A DNA stretch of 64,000 nt. Source: Phytophthora sp. 'mugwort' (Eukaryota; Oomycota; Peronosporomycetes; Peronosporales; Peronosporaceae). Positions 40,663 through 51,338 of this stretch are shown in pieces (position 1 is the stretch's first letter; each line of letters begins with the position of its first letter). The position numbers and the translations under genes were made by a program. The stretch is from positions 2,108,001-2,172,000 of the forward strand of contig JAUCEF010000004.1 in assembly GCA_033558025.1 (NCBI GenBank), given 5' to 3'. The notes under the pieces are model-generated. The model had not been told where the DNA came from. It was given only the letters and a program-made list of their open reading frames with translations, and searched no databases.

Positions 40663-43600
40663 ATGCGGCGACGGCACCGCGGCTCCCACGCCACTCGCGG
40701 CGCTACCAGCGCGCAGGACGCAGGCCATGACTCGCGCTCCGTATCTACAGGTGTCCATGACGTGAGGTCCAGCGCATCTCCGGTACTGGGCGGTTCAGTG
40801 TCGACCGCTGGTATTCACAACGTCAACGTGCATCTGGACCTAAACGCCAGTGCGCTCAGCGTGGACGCCACTGGCTCCGTGGCCGTCTTGGCGGGCCGCA
40901 AGGGGCTGCACCTCGTAGATCTGGAAACGCCGTTCCTGCCACCCGCCACGCTTCATCACCAGACGAAGCTTGAAGTGACGGTAGTCAAGTGCAACCCGCA
41001 CGCGCTGTTCAAGAACCACGTGGCGTCTTCCAGCAACCGAAACACACTCATCTGGGACATCGCAGACGCTGGAGTAGGCTCCGCATCTTCGGCTTCGATT
41101 GGGGTGGGTCAGGGCTTTTCTGGTGCTTATAAACACGGTCACAGCAGTGGAGGAGCAGCCGATGACAGCAGTAGATCGCAGACGACCTCACAGCCTCTTG
41201 TGGCTACGCTAAGAGCTCATACCCGACCTGTTAGTGATGTGGCATGGTCACCCATGGAGCCTTCGCTACTAGCGACATGCTCAGCTGATGCTAAGACGCT
41301 GCTGTGGGATATGAGGTCACCGCAGAGGCCGGTGCAGACCCTGAATGCCTTCAATACGAGTGTGATCCAAGTGGAGTGGAACCGCGTGGATGCGACGTCG
41401 CTAGCTACTGCTCACGATGGAGAGGTCCGTGTTTGGGATCTGCGTGCTGCTGGAGAACGAACGATAGCCCCAGCGGCGTTGATCACGGCGCACATGCAGA
41501 AGATCTATGGGTTGGACTGGCATCCACAGCGCATGTATGAATTGGTGACGTGCTCGGAGGACAAGACGGTCAAGTTCTGGGATGTGACGCAGCCGAGAGT
41601 GTGTCAAGGGACGCTAACTACAGGCGCCCCCGTGTGGAGAGCGCAGTACACACCGTTCGGTGATGGTTTGGTGACAATTTCGCAGCGGATGGACAACACA
41701 CTTCGTCTCTGGGCTCTTTCTCATAGTGACGGCGATAGTGGAGACAATGGCGACGTCGGAGATGTGGATGGTTCGGGTTCTACGACCGGAGCTTCTGTCA
41801 CTGCTGAGCTGGTGCACTCGTTTGTGGGTCATGGGGACATAGTGAAAGGGATGGCGTGGCGTGTTCGGCCCCAGACAAGTGTATATCAGCTCGTATCGTG
41901 GTCGAAAGATCAAGAGCTGCGCCTGTGGCATGTAGATATGCCACAACTTGAGGCATGTGGCTATGACACGGCGTCATATCTCGCAGATGTTGCTCCGTCC
42001 GAGCGTAATAACACGAGTGCTCGTCAACAATCAGATACCCGGCGTATGTTACGTGCTGAGTTTGCCGAAATACACGCTCAACACTCCAAGTACAGTCTTT
42101 CAGCCTTGAAGACGGACTTTGTGCCGCTTGTGGTACCAAAGTCGGCGGTGCCATTGGGCACGGATGAATACACATTGAAGGGCAATGACAGCTCGCTACA
42201 GGCTCTTCTGGCGCTGGAGGAAGAACTCATTAAAGGTGGAGAAGCTCAATCCCAGCCAGCGAGTGGGGAAGATGAAAGTCTTGTTTCATCAGGTACTGGA
42301 GACAAAGACGATGCTCGTTCCGACGATTCAGCAATTACAGAGGAAAACGCTGCAAGTACTAGCGGTGCAAGGACTCTGCCGTGCCCTCGGATTTCCGGTG
42401 CAGCCTTCAGTGGTCCTAACATGCTGCTGGTCTTCGATTCACGGGTAGCTATCGGTCAATCGCGCAGTTCTACCGTCCCTACTGCCGTTGCGGCGGGGAA
42501 AGAGAGCAAGCCGCAAGCGCCTCCCAACAAATTGCCGCGCACGTACGAGGAATTGCTGGACTTACGGGATTCCCGCTTCGCGACCAAGAAGAACAAGAAG
42601 CCACCTGTGAAGCTTCTATCATCTGCTAATATCATGGGACCAATGGATGTTGGCGCCAATGATTGGGCAGGTCAGCAGCAGCAACCCCAGGAGTTGATTG
42701 ACGGCGGTGTTGTCGTGGGTGTTTTTGGTGAAGATATGGACAATCATTCTGTTTCCGCTCATGGGTTTCGTCATGCGTCAATGTACTATTCGTCTGGTGC
42801 TGGAGGTGCTGGTGGTGGGAATGAGGATCTATTGAATGGAGTAAACGAGATGGAACCTTCCATTCACGGAGGATCCGAGTACTTGAACACGTATTTCTCC
42901 AGTGCTGAGTATCATTTACCAGTGAACAACCCGGAACATCTTCTTTCCATGCCGACAAGTGCGACGGCTGGTCTCCAGCTCTCTCCGCGATCGTCCGTCC
43001 GTGCCAACACGACAGAGCGATTAAAGCGTGTGGGGCAACCTGCGCCGGCCTTGAATCTGGATCTGAGCATTAGCGTCACGATCCTCGATCTATCGAAGCT
43101 TTGCGGCGTGTCTTCTATCTTAACGTACCAGACCGATCTCGTGCCGCGTAGTATTACCCCCGCAGCAGTATCGCTCAAGGCTAACATGGCAGTGAAAAGG
43201 AAGAAAAGCCAGCTTGGATCCGTTAACCGGTCAATGATATCCTGGATGTTACGAGCAGCAGAAGATATGCCCAGTAAGCGTGGAGTGTCGGCAAAGAATA
43301 ACCTGACCCGTGTGCTCCAAGGTCTATTAACCGAAAGTGATACTGCTTCAAAGGGACAAAAAGATTCCGACGACACTTCAATTGAAGATTCTTGTACTGC
43401 ATTAGCTGCGACATGCGCACAGAATGCGCGAACTGCCATGCTAGCAGGACGGAGCGATTTGCAGCAAATTTGGTCCCTGTTGGAGATTTCAGCGGCGCCT
43501 GAAGTCGAGCTACCGATCTACAAGAAGCACGCAACTTCTTCGACGTCGCTGGCTCTACGAACGTCGCATCCGTGGAGTGCCCACCCACTTGGTAAACGTC

Positions 43601-44970
43601 TCGTACACAAAGTGCTTGACATGTACGAGCAGACTGGAGACGTTCAAGCGTTGGCATCGATTGTGTGTGCTTTAAAGCCTAGCGAGCGCAAGGAGACGGA
43701 GGAGATGCGCGACTCAGTGACGCCCTCGGCCATCACAATGGAAGACCAGCTCCCAGTTGTGCGTGAGGACAGACGCTCCAGTATCGGGGAAGCTGGGGGA
43801 TTAACTACGACAGGTGCTACCGCGAGTACCAGTAGCGGTACCGGTATACGTTCGAGACATTCGTCGTCAAATACTTTGTCGCAATTGGTGGCCGATTCAA
43901 CTGATGCCCCTCCTGTGATGAGAAGTACTCGACGCTCAAGTAGTCATAGTGAAGCACGGTCACAGGGACTTCCAATCGACAGAGATGTCGCGTTGCGTGC
44001 TTCGAAAGACTGGCCACTGATAAGCATTGGGACGAGCAGCGCCACATCGAGTCGACAATCAAGCCCTATTCGAGACCCCGTGCTCTCGATTGCGAGTAAT
44101 TCTTCTACCATTAACCGCGATGGTAAAGTCTTGCCATCCGGTTGGAAAATGGACTTTGAACGGTTGGAGAATCCTTTCAAGACGTGGAGTGGGAGTTCGG
44201 GGAAAGAAGCTCCCGCCCCTCGACTGACTGCTGACACGTTCCAGCGTCCGATCCAGGTAGTGAATGGCAAGTCCCCAGCGCCTTCCATAACAGTGATGAC
44301 GTCTCCGAGGGTGGACCCAGTGACGCCCTCTCCACTGTACGGGTCCCTCGCTGCTACCAGTAGAGAAGAGGAAGTGGATGCAAATGATCGCGTTCTGCTG
44401 CAGTTGAGTTTCCGCTCGATGGATGACGAGAAATGTTTGCTTTCGTCACTTCCTGAAGACGAGGCACGCTATGACATTTACAAGGAGGCATACGCAGATG
44501 TTCTGTATCGCTATGGCGCTATGAACTTACGCAATGAGGTGCTGAAGACAAAGTCTCAGGGGAAACAAGACCCACGTGGGATATCGATGGGCTTGATCTG
44601 CGGCTCGTGCAATGCGGTGCGGTGTTTCTGTTACCAGTATATACGGTATGGCCCTGCCAATTAACGTAGGTTTTGTGTTAATGTTTGGCTTTTGTAGAGA
44701 ACGATTGATCCAGTGTGTTCGAGCTGCCGGGACTTTGCAGTGCGCTGCTCGGTATGTCAACTTGTGGTACGTGGCCAGTCAATGTTCTGCATGACGTGCG
44801 GCCATGGCGGCCACGCAGCGCATCTCCGCGAATGGTTCGAGGTCGAAACGGCGTGCCCCACAGGCTGTGGTTGCTGGTGCAAACAGGCCACTGCAACCAT
44901 GCCAGCCTATCAGCAAGAGCAGCAGGAGGCTGACCACACTGTCGCGCCGTCCAGGTCACACTCGTTTTAA
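40663..44970 (+). CDS. WDR59: WDR59-type WD-repeat and RING protein of the GATOR2/SEA complex
   Basis: Two exons, 40663-44616 and 44698-44970, 1408 residues. The N-terminal beta-propeller shows WD repeats (VSDVAWSPMEPSLLATCSAD, KTLLWDMRSPQ, KIYGLDWHPQRMYELVTCSE, KTVKFWDVTQP, QLVSWSKDQELRLWHVD). The long middle is low-complexity plus a helical part ending RYDIYKEAYADVLYRYGAMN. The second exon supplies a C-terminal zinc/RING-like region: CSSCRDFAVRCSVCQLVVRG, FCMTCGHGGHAAHLREWF and CPTGCGCWC, the arrangement of human WDR59. GATOR2 acts on the lysosome or vacuole to relieve GATOR1 inhibition of TORC1. The exon junction joins CGSCNA to RTIDPVCSSC in frame; unspliced reading would stop after 1333 codons and lose the RING. 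Confidence 0.88.
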
Positions 44971-45109
44971 CTTGAAGTGGACTGTGGATGGCTACAATTG
45001 GTGTGCACCACATACTGTGAGTTTAACCAATCATCGAATAGCTATTGGTTGGAAGCCAGAAAGTTGCGGATATAGTGTGACCGAGAGTACAATTGACCCA
45101 AGAGGCAGG

Positions 45110-45726
45110 ATGCGCGGTAGCGGCTTGAGTATCGAGCGTTTTATTAAGGGCAAGGCGCAGCGGTCCAAGAGCGATGCCAAGAGCAAGAAGAAGGTCATCA
45201 TCCACAAGGCGCAGCGCCGGCGTCAGTACGAGAAGGTGAAGAAGCGCGAAGAGAGCGCGTCGGCTGGCGGGGATGGAGACAGCGGCGCCGGGTCGTCGTT
45301 CTACGACCGGTTCTTCAGCGAACTCAAGAGCGGCAACGCGGACGAGGCCGCAGAGAAGGTGCGGCGCTAAAATTTTCGCTGTTAATTGGCAGGTTTGACT
45401 GATGAGTGACCCTTGTGGTTGATTGCTAGCAGGCGGAGGCACGCGCCGAGAGGAAGCAGCAGGAGAGCGAAGAGCGGAAGCACGTGGTGAAGCCCGACCC
45501 ATTCTATAAAGCCAAGAAGAAGGCGGCAATCACGAAGATAGAAAAGCAGCGGGCTCTCGTGGATAAGCAGAAGCAGTTCGCGACCGCGGAGAAGAAGGTC
45601 ACGCAGCGCAAGAAGCGCCACGTGAAACTGAGTCAGCGCACGGCGACGGGTCAACCCGTTGTGAAGAACCACATTAACGACATTTTGTCGCGATTGCAGG
45701 CGGAGAAGAAGAGAGAGGGCAAGTAA
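45110..45726 (+). CDS. Fyv7/CCDC59-like rRNA-processing protein
   Basis: Two exons, 45110-45358 and 45433-45726, 180 residues, joined by a 74-bp GT-AG intron. Highly basic and helical: MRGSGLSIERFIKGKAQRSK, KKVIIHKAQRRRQYEKVKKR, then PDPFYKAKKKAAITKIEKQR and, near the end, KLSQRTATGQPVVKNHINDI. The PF-K-A...R-T..GQPV...I..IL arrangement matches the Fyv7/TAP26 family, which helps 18S rRNA maturation in the nucleolus. The identification rests on this pattern only. A simple basic coiled-coil protein remains possible. ATG 45110 chosen; an upstream in-frame ORF reaches back to 44804 but is not protein-like. Confidence 0.7.
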
Positions 45727-46385
45727 GCTGCAGACGCACACTACTTCTGGATCTGCGATTGCTGCCTCCGACATGTTATTACCTTAAGGGTAGCAAGGTC
45801 AAATGCAGAGCTGTACTAGCAATTTATTTAGCAAGCGAAAAACATGTTAATACCACGTTGTGAAGGAACTTGCTGCTTGGTGGAGCTCGTCATTGATCGA
45901 CAAAATGAAACTGTTAAACGGATTGTGAGTCGCACAAGTGACGATAACCACAACACGGCCATGACTGCTGTACAGCGCACCGCAAGACTCATTGTCGCGT
46001 TTCGATCTACTTCGATCCGAATTGCCAGATGAACAATCAGCACACTAAAGAAAATGCAATTTGGGCTTCCAATGCTTCTCAGCCTCACACTAGACACCGG
46101 CTTCAACATGCCTTGCACTCTCGACTCTTTATCAAAGTAGCTTTCTTTTTCTTTCGTTAATGATGGCTAAGTATTTCGGCGCGAGCGACCGCAATACCAC
46201 ACCAACCCAGCCCCCTCCCCGTCGTCGCCGACATCCAACTAGAACCTGTATCTTTCTCGTCGTGAAGCGGCGGCTCTCATGAGACTGCCTTTACCGCTGT
46301 GTCCGCTCTAAGGGGGTGAGCGAGCCACACAGCACTACAACACACTCTGCAGAATACACAGCAGCATGCATATACTGGACAGCAT
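45727..46385. other. Convergent 3' intergenic space between the Fyv7-like gene and ACP
   Basis: Only short ORFs on either strand, none with recognisable motifs. It should contain the two 3' untranslated regions. Confidence 0.5.
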
Positions 46386-46742
46386 TTACTTGGCCATGGG
46401 GTGGGCGGCGATGTAGTCGATGACCTGCGCGGGGGTAAGCAGCTTCTCCGACTCGTTATCCGGGATCTCGATGGTAAACTCCTCCTCCATGGCCATGACG
46501 ACCTCAACCACATCAAGTGAGTCCAGGCCCAGGTCCTCTTGGAACTTGGCGCCCTCCTTGACGGCGTCCGCGTCCACCTTCTCGAAGTTCTTGACGACGC
46601 TCAGCACGCGGTCACTCACCTCGTTGCGGTCCAGGAACGTCTGCGCGCTGAAGAAACGCACAGACGCAGCGCGGGCGGTAACGAACTGCGGGCGGGCGAC
46701 GGCGCGCGACAGGGGGCGGAGAGCGGCGACAAAGCGGTTCAT
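46386..46742 (-). CDS. NDUFAB1: Mitochondrial acyl carrier protein
   Basis: 118 residues, one exon. The N-terminal roughly 35 residues (MNRFVAALRPLSRAVARPQF...) are an Arg-rich mitochondrial targeting peptide. The carrier domain has the phosphopantetheine site DLGLDSLDVVEVVMAMEEEF with Ser75 in D-S-L, and ends NESEKLLTPAQVIDYIAAHP. It carries acyl chains for type II fatty-acid and lipoate synthesis and is also a complex I subunit with LYR proteins. The protein is complete, with no oddities. Confidence 0.95.
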   Translation of the reverse strand: MNRFVAALRPLSRAVARPQFVTARAASVRFFSAQTFLDRNEVSDRVLSVVKNFEKVDADAVKEGAKFQEDLGLDSLDVVEVVMAMEEEFTIEIPDNESEKLLTPAQVIDYIAAHPMAK

Positions 46743-47016
46743 TCTGAGGGTTTGGCTGCGGGCTAAAGCACTTGAGGCTGCTGGCGAGTGAGCGAGTGAC
46801 TTGCAACCACAAACGAGGGGAACCTGAGGTCAATCTTCACTGCTGCAACTTTCTATTTTGACTGGATGTTTGCAAGGCATCAGGGGTAGGGCACACAGCA
46901 TACAAATCCAAGTCAAAACTGAATGTTGCAGGAAAAGTGCAACACACCAAATGGAGGTTATCATTTCAATACAATATCATATTTTATCCGCATCACAACA
47001 GAAACTTCATTCTGAA

Positions 47017-48108
47017 ATGCAGCCTGGATCAGCGTCGGATACAGCGGCACCGCATCAAGACGAAGCGCAACAGGCGCGCGACTGGTGGGGCGCACGTGAG
47101 CTGAAGGTTGAGCGCGAGCTGGCCACGAGCCTGCAACGCCGTATGGAGGCACAGCGCGCGCAGCTGTACGCGTTTAAGACGGAGCAGAGCAAGTGGGAGC
47201 ACGAGCTGCAGTTGCGCATCTCCAAGTACGCGCACGATCGCAAGCTGTTGAGTGAGCACAATGTGGAGCTACAGGAGCAGCTCACGGCCGTGGAGGAAAA
47301 GTTTGCGCAGCACCAGCGCGAGATGGACCTGCAGGTACAGCGCGTGATCGAGCTGGAGGGTACATTGCACGAGAACGAGATCGACGCGCAGCAGATGCGC
47401 GAGCTGCGACACAAGAACGACGAGCTGCAGCAGGTGCAGTGAAGACATGCGGAGTTAGATTGATGGGTGTATCTGATGACTTTGCGTTTGTTATTGTTGC
47501 TGTGCGCTGTACAGCGACTGCGACAATGGGAGCGGTTCTATCGGGAGGAGAAGGTGCTCGTCGCAAAGGAGCAGAAGACGCAGCAAGAAGAGCTGTTGAC
47601 GGAGCTGGAGCGGCTATTGGCCGTATCAGAGGACGAGTTAGTACAACGACAACAGACAGGTGCATCTTCTGACAGAGACTCGGGGAAAAACAAAGACGAG
47701 CAGGCTCGGAAAGCAAGAATACGACGAAAAGACGACGCAGAAGACGACCATTTTGTGACGAGAATTAAGGAACTTGAAGCGGCGTGTAAGCAAAAGGTCA
47801 GTAGAACTAAGCGAAGCGCTGTGCTGATGTTGGATTGACGTGACGTATCTTTCCGTTCGTGTGCAGGATCAGGCAATCTACTCGCTGAAAGCTGTGGTGG
47901 AGCAGCAAGATACAAGATTTGATGAAAAGTTGAAGATTTTGACTGCCAAGTACGACCAGGTCAAGACTATTAACATGGCGTTGCAGGTAAGCGATTTGAG
48001 CTAGAGCCAACAGGGCTCACTCCAACTGCAGCTAACTAGGCTATTGCTGCCTGGTTCTTACAGAAACGCCTCATGCACGCATTAACCGAGGGGGCGGGCA
48101 AGTCCTAA
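47017..48108 (+). CDS. Conserved-looking coiled-coil protein of unknown function
   Basis: Four exons: 47017-47433, 47515-47796, 47867-47986 and 48064-48108; introns 70-81 bp with GT-AG ends, total 287 residues. Almost entirely helical: ELKVERELATSLQRRMEAQR, QLRISKYAHDRKLLSEHNVE, REMDLQVQRVIELEGTLHEN, LRQWERFYREEKVLVAKEQK, then an acidic/basic hinge and AIYSLKAVVEQQDTRFDEKL with a short tail RLMHALTEGAGKS. The style (tandem heptads, many Gln/Glu/Arg) is that of ciliary or centrosomal CCDC proteins, but I cannot name it. Start chosen at MQPGSASDTAAPHQD; the frame upstream (46858) is not protein-like. It is divergent from ACP. Confidence 0.65.
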
Positions 48109-48341
48109 GTTCGTTATAGCGATATCAACCTGTACCAATATCAAGGTTATAATGCAACATGCAACTAACCTCGACCGCTGCCGTAGGATAAATAGTCCCT
48201 CGTGTACTACGAACACACAGAAAGCCTCCGTGCAGATATAACGCCGCCTGGTTGTGAGGTCTGCGTCACGAATCTATTCTCCTCGCGGTAGCCCTCCCGC
48301 AGCCAACCGTCTCCGCCTGTAAGCCCTGCTGCCGCCGCCTC

Positions 48342-48680
48342 TTACTGCTGCACCTGAATGTTGTACTTCCGCTGCCACTCGTCCGCCGCCATCTCCTTCT
48401 GCTTGATATTCTCATTCAGCTGCGCCAGCACCTGAGCGATGCCGTCGCGGTTGGCCGTCACGGCCGGCAGCACCTCCTGCACTGTGCGCTCCACCAGCAC
48501 GCCGCCCACCATGCGGTAGGCCTTGCGGTCATTGGGCAGCTCGTTGAGCGTCTGGAGCACGCGGTCGTGCTCCGTGGTCTCGACCTCCAGCTCGGCGATC
48601 TTCTCAGCCATCTGCCGCACCTCGGCGCGCAGACTCTTGTACGTGGCCACCACCTGCTGCTCCGTGATCTGCTCAGACAT
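48342..48680 (-). CDS. PFDN2: Prefoldin subunit 2
   Basis: 112 residues, one exon. Beta-type prefoldin: N-terminal helix EQITEQQVVATYKSLRAEVR, the hairpin region KAYRMVGGVLVERTVQEVLP (the RMVGGVLVERTV stretch is characteristic of PFD2), and a C-terminal coiled coil ENIKQKEMAADEWQRKYNI. Prefoldin hands nascent actin and tubulin to the CCT chaperonin. The start is 241 bp from the divergent ribosomal S21 gene, and the stop faces the coiled-coil gene (convergent). Confidence 0.94.
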   Translation of the reverse strand: MSEQITEQQVVATYKSLRAEVRQMAEKIAELEVETTEHDRVLQTLNELPNDRKAYRMVGGVLVERTVQEVLPAVTANRDGIAQVLAQLNENIKQKEMAADEWQRKYNIQVQQ

Positions 48681-48920
48681 CGTAGCGTCTCGACTTCAGT
48701 ATTGAAACCTTTGGGTCTGAGTGGCTATGATATCGCTTGTGCGCCACACCACACAATATCGAATTGCAGAGGGACTGCAAGAGGAGATCTTTAACTAGAA
48801 ATTTGTATGCATGACCGGTAACGTACAGTCAGGGCCATTGGTTTGGGGGAGCTCCATCCAGCAGCGACTTTCAACTGCAGAGCTTTATTGAAGAATTCAA
48901 CTGACTCTAGACAAGTAACC

Positions 48921-49246
48921 ATGCAGAACGAGGCCGGCCAGTCGATCGACATTTACATCCCGCGCAAGTGGTGCGTCTACCATCTACACATATAGCACGT
49001 GAAATAGGATAGCTACGATTAGCAAGTACTAATAACTGTTTCCCTGTCGTCTACAGCTCGTGGACCAACCGCATCCTCGCGGCCAAGGACCACGCCTCGG
49101 TGCAGATCAACGTCGGCCGCGTGAACGCCGACGGCGTCTTCACGGGTGAGTCGGACACGTTCGCTCTGGCTGGCTACATCCGTCACCACGGTGAAGGCGA
49201 CATGGCCATCACCGAGCTGGCCCGTCAGGCGGACGCCAAGAACTAA
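48921..49246 (+). CDS. RPS21: 40S ribosomal protein S21 (eS21)
   Basis: Two exons, 48921-48970 and 49057-49246, 79 residues; the intron (86 bp, GTGCGT...ACAG) splits the Cys codon. The protein starts MQNEAGQSIDIYIPRKCSWT, then NRILAAKDHASVQINVGRVN and AGYIRHHGEGDMAITELARQ, matching eukaryote-specific eS21 throughout. It sits on the small subunit body and is needed for 18S rRNA end maturation. Early-intron structure and compact length are normal. Confidence 0.97.
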
Positions 49247-49805
49247 GCAGACCAAGTCGTCGTCATGATCGCGCTCTGCTGCTGCGAAGCGGAGCGTGCG
49301 CTCGTCAACGTCTAGCTTGCAGGTAGCAGCTGGCGTTTGCGAGATGTTATCAGCAGATGCGCTTGTGAACGCTGACAGGTGCTGCAAAGCGTCGCTTATG
49401 GAGTCGGTTGCTTGCGGGTTCGACCTCGCCTTCGCCTTGGTCGGTCGTTGTCTTGCTATTTAACTCTGGTCAACGAATGAGCAAGAACAAAGCAGTTCAA
49501 CCCCGTCATATCGCTTCCGTCTTTTATGATTCCCTCTTGCTTTCTCTTGTTATGTGGAGCGATGAACTGTATCTGTATTCATTGCACGTCAATCTACAAC
49601 CTCGAAATTCGTCGACTAGAAACTACGAAACAGTTGAGGCATAAGATCGTTTTGTATTGAGGGGTGGCGTTCCTCGAAAAGAGACTAAAAAGCTCGCGAC
49701 CCACTCTACCACCCCAGCCGGGCTGTTCCTGGCCGTCGACTGGAGACCGACAACACCGAATTTTGATCTGAGCGCTTAGCCCTGGATTGTCCACCAAACA
49801 CAGCG
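49247..49805. other. Convergent intergenic space between RPS21 and Tim13
   Basis: It holds the 3' untranslated regions of the two genes. Only chance ORFs are seen (49408-49644 plus; 49594-49797 minus). Confidence 0.5.
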
Positions 49806-50247
49806 TTAGACACGAATTGTTCTGTTAGCAAAGCACTCGCACAGCGCCGCTGTATAGCTGAAGGCAGGACGCACCTGGGGGCCGCGCTGCACCATAGCCT
49901 CCGAAACCACCTTCATAGTGTCGATGTATCTGTTAATGCACAGAGCGAGGCAGTTCTGCTGCTTGCCGTCCAACTTCCCATTGGGGCGCGTGAGGCACTT
50001 GTCGAAGCACTTTTCCTGCAGGTTCTGCGTTAGCTCCTGCAGCGCCTGCTGCTGTACTTCCGAGCGGACCTGCCAGCCGCACAACAATGGACATCGTCAG
50101 TGGTTGGCACCTTGGCGCCACGCAGCGATGGATCGACAAACAGCGTGCGGCGTCATAAGGGACGATGAAGTGTCGTTAAGGTGGCCGTAGACGTACTCGA
50201 TTGACGAGCTCAGCCTTCTGTTGAGGGGTGAAGTTGGCGCCTTCCAT
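49806..50247 (-). CDS. TIM13: Tim13-type small Tim chaperone
   Basis: Two exons, 50197-50247 and 49806-50069, 104 residues; the intron is 127 bp, the longest precisely mapped intron in this window. It starts MEGANFTPQQKAELVNRVRS and carries the twin C-x3-C motif: EKCFDKCLTRPNGKLDGKQQ then NCLALCINRYIDTMKVVSEA. The spacing of the two motifs and the P-x-G-x-L-D insert favour Tim13 over Tim8/9/10. Small Tims form hexamers in the intermembrane space that shield hydrophobic inner-membrane precursors. The C-terminal roughly 35 residues (RPAFSYTAALCECF) extend beyond the usual length and add two Cys. It is the last host gene before the right-hand repeat block. Confidence 0.87.
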
Positions 50248-50319
50248 CGCGTCTTGGGATGCTGGTTCTAGGTGAGCAGACTGCTTTTGAGCCTTTGGTG
50301 CAGGCTTATCTAATACTAA

Positions 50320-50385
50320 CCGGTTAGATATCGATATATAAACTTTTTTTACTTCGTACCGGTTTGATATGGATATCTAAACTAG
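50320..50385. repeat. Imperfect 25-bp direct repeat
   Basis: ACCGGTTAGATATCGATATA at about 50322 recurs as ACCGGTTTGATATGGATATC at about 50360, followed by a third ACCGGTTT near 50393. It lies between Tim13 and the pogo-like transposon. Meaning unknown. Confidence 0.6.
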
Positions 50386-51338
50386 TATGAGAACCGGTTT
50401 ATTGTCCAGTTCAGTACCGACTTCTTACCTGTACTCTGGAAGTTATTACAAATTAGGGTACCGACATCCCTTTGTTATCACATACAGGTGATCTACACTC
50501 CATTGCCCTACCCTCGCATTCGTATTATTCCTTGATCTACACCAAAAACTAAAATCCTCCTCTGGCGTCGCAGGTTCCGCGCAGTTCGCCGGCTCTACTG
50601 GCTTTTCACATGCAACGACAGGACTCACACGCGCGCCTGTTGGCTGCGCAAGAATTCCGCCGCCCGCACCCGCTACCAGCGTGCCCAAGACCCCTTCCCG
50701 ATGTGTAGTCTTACCCGCAAGCGCGGCCGGCAGGCTGTCCGACCGGGTAGTCGACTGAACGACACATATGTAGACTGCGCGGACTAAGATCCGTGACCAC
50801 CCGGAGGAGAACGACAACACATGTAGAATCTGTGAGACAGTTAGTATTTGACAAAAACATATATATTAGCGACGTGCAATCCAATTTATGCTCCTAGCCT
50901 CGTTTAAAGAGCGGTTGTTCCCGTCGAAGTCGTCGTCTTTACATATGAGACCCCGTCAAACACTCGGGTTCTACCGAACCTAAGTACGTTCGCGATTTGA
51001 GCACACCATCGTAAAGAGGAGCGTCTGTTTGAGGTGCCCGAGCGCTGATGGCATTGCATATCGACGGGGTGGCAGCCTCCTGAAAAATATCTCCCAAAAC
51101 CAACACTGGATCGCAAAAAATACTTTTGGGTCGATTGAATCGTCTCCGCCCAAGGAATCGATTGCGCCTATCCCCGTGCACTAATTCTGGCTGCTTCCCT
51201 TTCTAATTTTGGGTGGAAGGTCCCACTTTTATTTTCGGCAGTGTAGTCGTCGAAAAACCAAAATAATCAAATCGTTTGACTGGAGAAATTAGTATTGAGG
51301 ATACAAGAATCAAAGTGTTTTGTAGCGATTCGAATCGT

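Noticed and set aside
50446..50820. Possible secreted effector: hydrophobic start followed by a Gly/Ala-rich minus-strand ORF
   Set aside because: The start MLSFSSGWSRILVRAVYICV is only weakly signal-like, no RxLR-dEER or LFLAK motif is present, and the C-terminus is the transposon terminal repeat.
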